Shown here: one piece after another, positions 42,252 through 51,000 of the stretch
Layout: every line of letters starts with the position of its first letter
How positions within the stretch are numbered: the stretch's first letter is position 1
Source: an uncultured Verrucomicrobia subdivision 3 bacterium
Lineage (GTDB): Bacteria > Verrucomicrobiota > Verrucomicrobiia > Limisphaerales > UBA11358
Length of the DNA: 64,000 nucleotides
Reading direction: 5' to 3'
NCBI GenBank assembly: GCA_903922735.1
Contig: CAIXUZ010000011.1
Span: 1 to 64,000, forward strand
Program-made: the position numbers and the translations under genes
The notes under the pieces: generated by a model
Database searches by the model: none
Seen by the model: only the letters and a program-made list of their open reading frames with translations
What the model was told of the DNA's origin: nothing

Positions 42252-42579
42252 AAAATTGTCTCGCCCCGCCTCGCGCCTTCTTGCCATCACCCGATGACGC
42301 CTAAAACAGCTGCCTCCGCGCCTTCCGCGTTCTGGCCAATTCAAGTTTTCAGTCTCAAGTTTCAAGTTTTTTTTGACCGTTCGGCGTTGAATGTTGAATG
42401 TTCGATGTTCCCGAATTTCAGCTTTCAGCATTTCAGCGTTTCAGCGTTTGATTTCGCCCCCACCGCATTGGCATTTGACATTGCCGCCCGTCTGGAAAGA
42501 CTTCTGGCATCACAGACAACAAATCCAACGCTATGCGTTGCCCTTAAAACTCCGGGCATAAACTAAACGGCCGCTAACC
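42252..42579. other. Intergenic stretch with microrepeats
   Basis: No gene. It holds TTTCAGCGTTTCAG-like microrepeats (about 42417-42450) and the second copy of the dispersed 24-bp repeat (42379-42402). Confidence 0.5.
42379..42402. repeat. Dispersed intergenic repeat, copy 2
   Basis: Matches 17862-17885 except at one position. One copy is on the chromosomal backbone and this one is inside the tRNA-Pro element. Confidence 0.6.
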
Positions 42580-42777
42580 ATGAAAATATCCGAAGATTTT
42601 AGCGTTACCAAGCTCCTTAAGGGTTCGCTTCTTGGACTGACTGGCCTCGCGCTACTTTGTTGCTGCATTTATATCGGATCCAACAACGGCAGTATGGTGT
42701 TGTGCGGATTCTTGATTTTTGGCGGATTGATTGCTTTTGGATTGGGCGTTCTGATGGTTTGTAGATGTTTTGAATGA
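42580..42777 (+). CDS. Small two-helix membrane protein
   Basis: A protein of 65 residues with two hydrophobic segments (LLGLTGLALLCCCIYIG; MVLCGFLIFGGLIAFGLGVLMVC) joined by a short polar turn. It is Cys-rich within the first helix (CCC). No family is recognised. It lies just before the larger membrane-anchored protein gene on the same strand and may be co-transcribed with it. Confidence 0.5.
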   Translation: MKISEDFSVTKLLKGSLLGLTGLALLCCCIYIGSNNGSMVLCGFLIFGGLIAFGLGVLMVCRCFE

Positions 42778-42795
42778 ACATGAATGTGGCTGTTT

Positions 42796-44232
42796 ATGAA
42801 TATTGAAGAACCGAACCTGACGCCCGCCCAGCCGCCGAGTCGGATCCTTCGCCGCGTGCTGATTTCTGTTGGCGTTCTGGCCCTGCTGCTGGCGCTGTTC
42901 TATGCCGAAGAAAACTGGCGTGGCCAGCGCGCCTGGGAAAACTGCAAACGCGAGCTCGAAACCAAAGGCGTAGTATTGGATTGGAACAAATTTATTCCGC
43001 CACCCGTGCCAGACGACCAGAATTTTTTTAAGGCCTCGAAAATGGGCGTTTGGTTTGTCAGAAGTCAATCAGGACTGACCAATGAATTGACGCGACGGCT
43101 GGACAACGTCGTGGACACGATGGCGAACAACTTGAACGAAGCCTTCGCGGTAAAATACCTGGCGTGGAGCGATCAGTTCGCGCCGGATTTCGATTTGGTT
43201 CGCGAGGCGTTGAAACGTCCTTATGCACGGATGGACGGCGATTATTCAAAGCCACACGAGCAACCGATTCCAAATTTCGTGACCGTCCGAAGCGTGGCGC
43301 AGACGCTCGCGCAGCGGGCGAAATGTGAGTTGCTGCTTGGTCAGCCGGACAAAGCTTTGCAGGACTTGACGCTGTTGCATGATATGTGCCGTTTGCTTGA
43401 GGCCGCGCCGACGGGCAAGCCGATGACATTGGTTTCGGCGATGATCAATGTCGCGGTCACCGGACTTTATGTGTATACGCTCGCCAATGGTTTGGAATCA
43501 CATGCCTGGAAAGAATCGCAACTGGTCGTGCTGCAAAAGCAACTTGCGGAAGTCAATTTGGCCCCCTTTATGATTGGTGCGTTCGCGTGTGAACCGGCTG
43601 GTTCAGTTTCTTGGTTGGAACATTATAAGCCGAGTGAGCTTTTTAATTTGTCGGCGATCGTGACCAGATCAAATCGGCCGGAAACGCTTTGGGATAAAAT
43701 CCGCAGCCTAAAAGGTCGCTGGTGGGATTTTGTCCCGCATGGCTGGATCTGCCAAAACATCGTTCACTACCGGAAAATATCTGATGATATTCATGCCAGT
43801 CTTTTTAACGGAACCGGGTTGGTGACACCAAAGAAAGCTGACCGTGCCGCCCTAATGTTGGAAGAAAAGCTCGATCAACCCGGCCTGTTCGATTCATTGG
43901 CTGCAATCGCCATTCCCAATTTCAGCAAGGCGCTTCAAATATTTGCCTTCAATCAAACCAAAGCCAACGAAGCGCAAATCGTCTGCGCGCTGGAACTTCA
44001 CCGGCTGGCGAACGGCAACTATCCCGACTCGCTCGACGCCTTGGTGCCGAAATTCATCGCCAAATTGCCGCACGACATTATCGGCGGCCAGCCGCTGCAT
44101 TATCACCGCGCGCCGGATGGCAAATTCCTGCTCTACTCCGTCGGCTGGAATGAAACGGACGACAACGGCTCCCCCGGAACCTTGGCGGACGTCAAAAAAG
44201 GCGACTGGGTCTGGCAATATCCATTACAATGA
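42796..44232 (+). CDS. Membrane-anchored hypothetical protein with pseudopilin-like C-terminus
   Basis: A protein of about 478 residues from ATG 42796; an in-frame ATG at 42784 is also possible. One transmembrane segment near the N-terminus (VLISVGVLALLLALFYAEE) precedes a helical extracytoplasmic part. The last about 60 residues read AANGNYPD-like (HRLANGNYPDSLDALVPKFI), then LPHDIIGGQPLHYHRAPDG and YSVGWNETDDNG. This is a pattern frequent in verrucomicrobial proteins and shared with the C-terminal domain of type II pseudopilins. The function is unknown. Confidence 0.75.
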   Translation: MNIEEPNLTPAQPPSRILRRVLISVGVLALLLALFYAEENWRGQRAWENCKRELETKGVVLDWNKFIPPPVPDDQNFFKASKMGVWFVRSQSGLTNELTRRLDNVVDTMANNLNEAFAVKYLAWSDQFAPDFDLVREALKRPYARMDGDYSKPHEQPIPNFVTVRSVAQTLAQRAKCELLLGQPDKALQDLTLLHDMCRLLEAAPTGKPMTLVSAMINVAVTGLYVYTLANGLESHAWKESQLVVLQKQLAEVNLAPFMIGAFACEPAGSVSWLEHYKPSELFNLSAIVTRSNRPETLWDKIRSLKGRWWDFVPHGWICQNIVHYRKISDDIHASLFNGTGLVTPKKADRAALMLEEKLDQPGLFDSLAAIAIPNFSKALQIFAFNQTKANEAQIVCALELHRLANGNYPDSLDALVPKFIAKLPHDIIGGQPLHYHRAPDGKFLLYSVGWNETDDNGSPGTLADVKKGDWVWQYPLQ

Positions 44233-44248
44233 CCTACCCACATCAAAC

Positions 44249-44303
44249 TCACACGCGCACCGTCCAGCAAATGAGCCCGCATGAAAAGCAATTTCCTATC
44301 AGT
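44249..44303 (+). repeat. Cassette-boundary repeat R3
   Basis: Contains CACACGCGCACCG, CCAGCAAATGAGCCCGCAT and CAATTTCCTATCAG. The stop codon of the gene at 44299-45471 falls inside its right edge. Confidence 0.65.
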
Positions 44304-45471
44304 TCAATTTGCCTTTTTCAGTTGATAAAGCCGACTCACGCGGGGGTGCGTTATTAACATCCAGAGAAAATTTGTTCTTTAAGTATGTATTATTTGTCGA
44401 AAAAGCAAAATCATTAGTTGTTTTATATATTACGCAGTCTGCACGTTTTATATCGCTCCTGAAGCGGTAGTCCACAATCACTTTAAGGCTATCACCCTGA
44501 ATCAGGCCTAAAGGTTTTTTAGCATCCTTTATAGACAAAATCTTTCCACTGCCTTGATAACCGACATACCAAATGCCATTATCAATATTCTTTTGAAAAA
44601 AATCAAATTTGAGCGGAAAATTCCAACCTAAAAAGTTTGTTGACTCAGAGACTTCATAATGAAATTTAATTAGATTATCTCCAAAGCCTTTTCTATTTTT
44701 TATTTTTTTACCGCGCAATTCATTAAAATCATCTAAAGAAGCAGCAAAAAGGGAGTCCGAAGTGTATAAATCAACTGATTTAGGAAGCCCAAAGTCATCT
44801 TTGAATAGTATTGTCTTATCAGAATAGGCATAGGCGTCAAATGAGATTGGCAAGTCGCCAACTGGCGGCGGAATAACTCTTCCTTTCTCTTTGAGATATG
44901 TTCCCGAGCAAAATGCGAGCCATGGAAGATTAACCCCCTCATCACCAAACGGGTGCCCTCCTTTTATCGGGCGTATATTTATTTGTATATTTGATTTTGC
45001 AATTTCAAATGGAACAGGAGCCACGCCAAATTTTTCAAAAAATAAATCTGTCGTCTCTTTGGCTGCTGGTTTGATCAATTCACTACTATCAAACACATTA
45101 GTGCCATCATAGTAGCGATGAATTAGAGAGTTTTGCGAGTAGTCGTTGTCAATCCGCCATTCATTTTTTCCGACTACACAAACGATATGAATTGGGTTAT
45201 TTTGAATTGGCCTGTTTGTTTGATCCGATTCAAAGTGAACCGATTCAATTAGAGCAGAGATTTCAACATAACGCTCTGACTCTGCGGCTTCTGTTTTTAT
45301 CGTATGTATTGAAGCCACCAACACCATATACCTCAAATAGACTGCCAATAGATTTTTTGGAGGAGTGAGCCAAAACTCGCCGCCTTGGTTGTAATTCAGA
45401 AATTTCCATGAACTGATCCATGGAGATAAGAGCTCATTTAGCAACGGTAGAATGGTTTTTTTGTTGGTCAT
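44299..45471 (-). CDS. AT-rich hypothetical protein (repeat-bounded cargo)
   Basis: A protein of 390 residues with no recognised family. One hydrophobic stretch occurs near the start (LLAVYLRYMVLVASIHTI), and the rest is soluble and rich in Asn, Lys and aromatic residues. The gene is strikingly AT-rich beside its GC-rich neighbours, which points to recent transfer from a different background. It sits between repeats R4 (about 76 bases before the ATG) and R3 (overlapping the stop), the same arrangement as the ankyrin block. Confidence 0.65.
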   Translation of the reverse strand: MTNKKTILPLLNELLSPWISSWKFLNYNQGGEFWLTPPKNLLAVYLRYMVLVASIHTIKTEAAESERYVEISALIESVHFESDQTNRPIQNNPIHIVCVVGKNEWRIDNDYSQNSLIHRYYDGTNVFDSSELIKPAAKETTDLFFEKFGVAPVPFEIAKSNIQINIRPIKGGHPFGDEGVNLPWLAFCSGTYLKEKGRVIPPPVGDLPISFDAYAYSDKTILFKDDFGLPKSVDLYTSDSLFAASLDDFNELRGKKIKNRKGFGDNLIKFHYEVSESTNFLGWNFPLKFDFFQKNIDNGIWYVGYQGSGKILSIKDAKKPLGLIQGDSLKVIVDYRFRSDIKRADCVIYKTTNDFAFSTNNTYLKNKFSLDVNNAPPRESALSTEKGKLN

Positions 45472-45546
45472 TTACACGCAACCAAACTAATTCATGAAAT
45501 TAAACCTTATGAAGAATGTGGAATTCGTCACCCAAAGTCAAATTTT

Positions 45547-45597
45547 TCACCCGCGCAGCGGCCAGTATATGAGCCCCGCATGAGTCAGTTCTTTACC
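45547..45597 (+). repeat. Cassette-boundary repeat R4
   Basis: Contains CACCCGCGCAGCG and CCAGTATATGAGCCCCGCAT (one extra C). The right part is degenerate. It lies about 76 bases upstream of the cargo gene at 44299-45471. Confidence 0.55.
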
Positions 45598-45774
45598 TTG
45601 CCCACTCCACCCGATTCCCGAACGACCTCAAACGTCGCGCCATTCCGGCTTTTCCTTTTAGATTGGTTTTTTGCGCCCTGTCCCCACAACTGGTGACATG
45701 CGGTAAATCCCGCCTCTGGTAAGCTTTCCTCGTTGGGAGTTGTGTCCCGACCGAAAAACAAAGTGTGTTGAAAG

Positions 45775-45801
45775 AGCCCGGCGTAGTGTCCGGGCTTTTT
45801 T
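45775..45801. terminator. Rho-independent terminator, probably bidirectional
   Basis: A seven-base-pair GC-rich stem (AGCCCGG/CCGGGCT), an 8-base loop and a T tract on the plus strand. On the minus strand the stem is followed by CTTT, so it could also end the integrase message, whose stop is at 45881. Confidence 0.6.
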
Positions 45802-45880
45802 CTTTTCCCCAGCGGTCTCATTTTCCGCATGGAGCCCGCCGAGGTCCCAGTCAGATTTCAGCGTTTCAGGTTTCAGGATT

Positions 45881-47365
45881 TCAGGTTTTGGGCGTAATGC
45901 CAAACCACTCTTTCGCGTCCTTCGCCTGCACCAGTTCGCGATAATGCTGGAAAATCATTTGCCCCGAGTTTCCCGCCTCCAGTGCCACTTTCGGCACGTC
46001 CTGCACCTCCGCCACGCGGTAGGAAATATACGAATGCCGTAGCGCGTTTTTCTTCCACGGACACGGCTGGTATTTCACCGGCGTCTGGTCCGGCAGGAAC
46101 GTGAGCCCCGGCCGGGCCTTCGGCTGTTCGGGTTTGACGTGGCTGCGTTTGATTTTCCCCTCCTTCAGAGCGTCCTCGGATCGGGCCGCCTTGCAACACT
46201 TCCGATGGTATTCCAGCAGCGCGTCCGGCTTCCAATCGTCGTTGCCGGCCTTCGCCGCCGCCTTTTTCAGCGCGGCCATGGCCAGCGCTTCGTCCACGTC
46301 CTCCTCCAGCCAGCCGATTTGTTTGTTCACGTTGTCATACGGCACCACGGAGCCGGTCGTTTTGACGCGATCCTTGAGCCACGCCGCCAGATTGTCGCTG
46401 ATTGGCACGATGCGCCGCGATGCTGTCTTGGCCTTCTGCGCCTTGACCTCGATGAACTTGTCGGCCAGATGGACCTCATTCCAGTCCAACCGCTCAATTT
46501 CCGCCGATCGCAGCCCCGCAAACGCGCCAATGGCGAGGAACGGGATCATTTCCACCCGCGCCCTGGTCAGAAATTGCCTGACCTCCCACGGCGTGAAGAT
46601 GGTGATGTCCGTCACCGGCTCCTTGAACTTGGACACCAGTTCAATCCCTTCATGGTCGCGCGGCAGCCAGCCCTGCTCCTTGCAAAACTTGAAAAACGCG
46701 CCGATCGTCGCCCGCGCGTTGTTTTTGCTCCGGGCTCCCACGTCCAACTTGCGCAGATATTCGCTGATCTGTGCCGACGTGATCGAGGTCAGCGGACAGT
46801 TGAAAGCCAGCTTGAGCGGGTTCAGGTAAACCTTCAGCACCTTCAGGTAAGATTTATTGGTGCCGCCCAGCTCGCGTAGTCTGTGCATTTCGCCCACCGC
46901 AAACGGCAGAAGTATCTTGGGTAGCTTGTGCAGGCCCCGCCGCACATGATCCCGGATGACCTCCAGCGGGGTAACCTTGGCATCCTTGCCGCCCAGTGCC
47001 AGCCACAACGCGGCGTATTCCTTGGCCACCAGATCCAGCGGCAAACCGGTGGGCTTGACCGCTTCCTTTGACGTGGCGAGCAGCCTGGCATCGGCGTCCG
47101 TGAACGGCAGGGCGCCCAAATGCCCCGAGTCGATGTTCTCCGCACTTTTAACCGCATACGCCTTGGCCTCGTCCAAGTCGGCGAAATCTTTCTGGAACCG
47201 CCGGCGATTGGCGAAAAAGGAAACCTTGAAACAGAAGCGGGGCTTGGTTTTGACCGTGCCGTTTTTGAGCGTTGTCCGGTAAACCTTGTTCCGGACCTTG
47301 TAGATTTTGACCGAGACCGAGCCAGTCCCGACCACTTTTGGGAACCCTGAATTTTTCGCACTCAT
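45881..47365 (-). CDS. Tyrosine recombinase (integrase) of the tRNA-Pro element
   Basis: A protein of 494 residues. The catalytic Arg is in AIGAFAGLRSAEIERLDW (about 285), the His-Arg box in NALRHSYISYR (about 441) and the Tyr nucleophile in MIFQHYREL (about 477). The first 200 residues hold the arm- and core-binding domains. Its start is 75 bases from the tRNA-Pro 3' end, and the paired GGTAGGAT repeats lie between them, so binding there could regulate the gene. It should insert and remove the 27.5-47.5 kb element. The frame is intact, so the element may still be excisable. Confidence 0.92.
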   Translation of the reverse strand: MSAKNSGFPKVVGTGSVSVKIYKVRNKVYRTTLKNGTVKTKPRFCFKVSFFANRRRFQKDFADLDEAKAYAVKSAENIDSGHLGALPFTDADARLLATSKEAVKPTGLPLDLVAKEYAALWLALGGKDAKVTPLEVIRDHVRRGLHKLPKILLPFAVGEMHRLRELGGTNKSYLKVLKVYLNPLKLAFNCPLTSITSAQISEYLRKLDVGARSKNNARATIGAFFKFCKEQGWLPRDHEGIELVSKFKEPVTDITIFTPWEVRQFLTRARVEMIPFLAIGAFAGLRSAEIERLDWNEVHLADKFIEVKAQKAKTASRRIVPISDNLAAWLKDRVKTTGSVVPYDNVNKQIGWLEEDVDEALAMAALKKAAAKAGNDDWKPDALLEYHRKCCKAARSEDALKEGKIKRSHVKPEQPKARPGLTFLPDQTPVKYQPCPWKKNALRHSYISYRVAEVQDVPKVALEAGNSGQMIFQHYRELVQAKDAKEWFGITPKT

Positions 47366-47375
47366 GGTGCCCCAT

Positions 47376-47397
47376 TGTGGTAGGATTCCGGTAGGAT
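47376..47397. repeat. Arm-like repeat, right end
   Basis: TGTGGTAGGATT, two bases, then a second GGTAGGAT. It matches 27695-27715 at the other end of the element and lies in the integrase promoter region. Confidence 0.55.
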
Positions 47398-47439
47398 TTC
47401 AAGGAAAAACCCTGAAAACCCAGAAAATAAGGGAAATAA

Positions 47440-47517
47440 TGGTCGGGGCGGTGAGATTCGAACTCACGACCTCTTGTACCCGAAACAAGCGCGCTAGCCA
47501 GACTACGCTACGCCCCG
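47440..47517 (-). tRNA. tRNA-Pro (anticodon CGG)
   Basis: A full cloverleaf on the minus strand. The acceptor stem is CGGGGCG paired with CGCCCCG, and the D arm is GCG...CGC. The anticodon stem CTTGT/ACAAG has loop TTCGGGT, with anticodon CGG reading the Pro codon CCG. The T arm has GTTCGAATC, the discriminator is A, and CCA is encoded. The 3' end is the attachment site of the integrated element on its left; 25 bases are duplicated at 27549-27573. Insertion leaves the tRNA functional. Confidence 0.95.
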
Positions 47518-48002
47518 AACCAGTGTAACAAGCGTTTTATTCGCTTTTTGATATCGTCGGCTGACAAGCTGATACTAAAATATGATGCTGGTAGCCGTGA
47601 TTTCAAACCGCCAGCCTATAATTGGTCAAATCCGGTGTGTTAAAAAACACCATACACGAACCTGCTTCACTACAAGCCAGCGCAAGTTTATTTTGCCCGA
47701 TTAAGCGTTAAGGGCAAGCTCATTCGACGCAATTTGAAGATTGCTCATTATACGGTTGTAAAATTGCGACTGGGCGTGCCAGTGTGATAAATGAGAAGCG
47801 GTTTCAGGATCAGGAGGCTTGTTGAACTGCTGCGATGATGCGCTTCGTTGTTGTGTGTGGTGATGGATTAGCGATCTTTTGCAATGGTAGTTTTTACGCC
47901 GGGTTAAGCAATGCGAGGCTTCCCGTCATGTCAACACTGATTAAGATTAAGTAGTGAATAAATTTCGGGCAAAAAGTAAGCTTCGAGAATCGGGAATCAA
48001 TA
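47518..48002. other. AT-rich intergenic stretch before recC
   Basis: No gene is seen. It should hold the promoters of tRNA-Pro (minus) and recCBD (plus). A short hairpin with an A/T-rich loop lies near 47634-47652 (GTGT and ACAC stems). The AT content is higher than in the recCBD genes. Confidence 0.4.
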
Positions 48003-51000
48003 ATGTCGCATTTGAGACTATATACCAGCAACCGGCTGGAAAATCTGGCGGAAGCGCTCTCCGAGTGTATCCGGCAGCCGCTCCGCTCTCCACTAAAGCC
48101 GGAGACGATTTTGGTGCAGAGTCAGGGAATGGCGCGCTGGCTCAAGCTGGAATTGGCCCGGCAGAATGGCGTCTGCGCCAATATTACATTCCCGTTTCCA
48201 AAGCTTTTCTGCTCCCGGATACTGACCGCGAATTTCTCCAACCCTGATGGCAAACCTACGCCGGACCGCAGTGTCATGCGCTGGTCCATCATGCAAGCGC
48301 TGCCCGAAATGCTGGTTCAGCCGGAATTTAGTCCGTTGAACAATTATCTATCCGGTCCGTCGGACATCCGCAAACGGTTCCAGATATCGGGGCAAATCGC
48401 GAACCTCTTCGACCAATATCTGGTGTTCCGGCCCGACTTGATTCTGGCCTGGGATGAAGGCCGGCTGTTTTTTAAGAACACTCAAAAGAACCCGCACGAA
48501 GCCTGGCAGGCGGCGCTTTGGCGGCGTTTACAGCAGGATAAATCAGGGCAACATCTGGCGAGTCTATGGAAGGAAATCGCCGCGAATTTTAAGCTCCCCG
48601 GCTTCCAGCCAGCGGATGTCCCGGAACGGGTTTCGGTCTTCGGAATTTCAGCTTTGCCGCCGATTTACCTTCAGCTTCTCTCTGCGCTAGGCGCCAACAT
48701 TGAAGTTAATTTATTTCTTCTCCACCCCTCGAAAGAATACTGGGGATCCATTGTCAGCGCGCGCGAAGCGGAAAAAATACTCAAGGCGGTCAAGCAAGGT
48801 GAGGCGGCCGGACATGAATTCCACTTGGAAACCGGCAATCGTCTGCTGGCATCCATGGGACAACTGGGAAGGGATTTTCTAAATCTGGTTCTGGAGACCG
48901 ACGACTGGGAAGATTGCAGCCTGTTCTGCGAGCCGGAAGAGAAAAATCTGCTCCAGAATATTCAAGCGGATCTTTTTCATCTGCGAGACCGGGGACGGCA
49001 GGAAGGCGACCGGATCACCATCGCGCCGGATGACAGTTCGGTCCGGGTGCACTCATGCCACAGCCCGTTGCGCGAGGTGGAGGTGCTCTACGACCAGCTG
49101 CTGGACTGGTTTGAGCGCGATCCGAAACTTACGCCGCGCGACGTCCTGGTGATGATGCCGGACATCGAGGCGTATGCCCCGTTCATTCAGGCAATCTTTG
49201 ATTCGCCCGAAGAGGAAGGCAAACGGATTCCCTTCAGCCTCGCCGACCGGGATATCCGCAACGCCAGCCAAATCATTGATGCCTTTCTGAATCTTTTGAG
49301 CCTGCCCGCCACCCGGCTGGAAGCGACCCATCTCCTGCGGCTGTTGGAAATCGCACCGGTCCGTGAAAAATTCAGCCTGACCGAAGGCGACTTGGATCTT
49401 ATCCGCGTATGGATTCGCAAAACCAATATTCGCTGGGGCAAGGATGCCAAATATCGCGAGCATCTGGGATTGCCCGGTTTTTCCGAGAACACCTGGCAGC
49501 AGGGTCTGGACCGATTGTTGCTGGGCTATGCCATGAGCGGCGGCGGCGAGAAAATGTTCCAGAAAAATCTTCCATTCGATGACGTCGAAGGCGGGCGCGT
49601 GGAAGTGCTGGGGCATTTTGCTGAATTTCTAAACCGGGTGTTTGGTTTGGTTGACACGCTTGAAATCCGCCGCCCGGCCGGAGAATGGGAAACGGTTTTA
49701 TTGAAGATGCTGGACGACTTCATCCAGCCCGCCGAAAACCAGATTTCGGATGTGTTGCGACTGCGCCTGGCCCTAAAGGAAATCAGCCGGCAGGCGGCCG
49801 AAGCGCGGTGCGAGGAAGCGGTGGATCTGGCCGTCATCTTGGAATCTTTGAGCCAGAGTCTGGAGGCAGACCGTTTCGGGTCCGGGTTCATCACGGGCGG
49901 GGTCACCTTCTGCGCCCTCAAACCCATGCGCAGCATTCCGTTCAAAATCATCGGCCTCATCGGAATGAATGACGGGGCTTTTCCGCGGTCAGATTCGCAT
50001 TTGAGTTTTGATTTGATGGCGCAGCAGCCGCGGCTGGGCGACCGCTCGTTGCGGGCGGATGACCGTTATCTGTTTCTGGAATCGCTGCTTTCGGCGCGCG
50101 CGCGGCTGCACATCAGTTACGTCGGGCAGGACATTCGTGATAACAGCGAAGCCCCGCCCTCGGTGCTCGTCAGCGAACTTTTGGATTACATCGCCCAAGC
50201 CTGCGAGGTGCCCGGCAAAAACATTCTCAAGGATCAGGTCGTGGTTCGCCACCGGCTGCAGGCTTTCAGCCCGATGTATTTCAAACGGGAGGATGCGCGA
50301 CTGTTCAGCTACTCGGCGGAAAACTGTCGTGCCAGCCATTGCGGCCAGCAGCCCCGCATTGCGCCGGTGCCATTCGTGGACCAACCTTTGAGCGAACCCG
50401 AAGCCGACTGGCGCACAGTGGAGGCCGCAACCTTGGCGGAGTTCTTCTGTAATCCGGCCAAGGCGCTGCTCACCCGCCGGCTGGGACTGCGATTTGAGGA
50501 GGCAGACAAAGCGCTGGAGGAAGTTGAGCCGTTCATCGTGGATGGTCTGAGCGGCTATTTGATTTCGGAGGAGTTGGTTGATTGGGGTCTCAATGGCAAG
50601 GGTTTGATTGACCCGCAGAAGCTGATGAACGCAGCGGGGCGGTTGCCGTCGGGAGAATCCGGAACCATGAAATTCCGCGAGCTTCAGGCGGGTGCTCAGG
50701 CCTTTCTGGAACAGCTCAAGCCTTATCTGGGCGGCGGATACCTTGAACCCATGCAGGTTGACCTGAATATCGGTGAGTTCAGGGTGCGCGGCGAAGTCCG
50801 TAAACTGACGGCGAATGGTCTGTTGCATTATCGTTGCTCGGGTATCAAGGCCAAAGACCGTTTGCGTCTGTGGATCCAGCACCTGCTTCTGTCGGCGACC
50901 TTGCCGGACGACAAATACAAACAGGCGGTCTTGGTGGGTCATGACGAGGTGTTGGAATTTCCGGCGGAAAAAGACGCGCCAGCCATGCTGGCGGAGCTGC

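Larger units (their letters stand above)
45472..45880. other. Stretch between the R3/R4 cargo and the integrase
   Basis: No gene is supported; two 81-codon minus-strand frames overlap each other and look accidental. It contains repeat R4 and the hairpin at 45775-45801, which may end the integrase transcript. Confidence 0.5.
27549..47462. mobile_element. Head-gene-bearing integrated element in tRNA-Pro (about 19.9 kb)
   Basis: The ends are a 25-bp direct repeat: 27549-27573, and 47438-47462 within the 3' end of an intact tRNA-Pro. A tyrosine integrase starts 75 bases from the tRNA. The GGTAGGAT arm-like repeats occur inside both ends. The element encodes a phage head module (portal, scaffold-like, major capsid, connector) on the minus strand and several cargo genes. 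I find no terminase, tail, lysis, replication or repressor gene. It may be a decayed prophage, a capsid-encoding satellite or a gene-transfer-type element. Two cargo blocks are bracketed by four copies of a direct repeat of about 50 bp. Confidence 0.85.
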
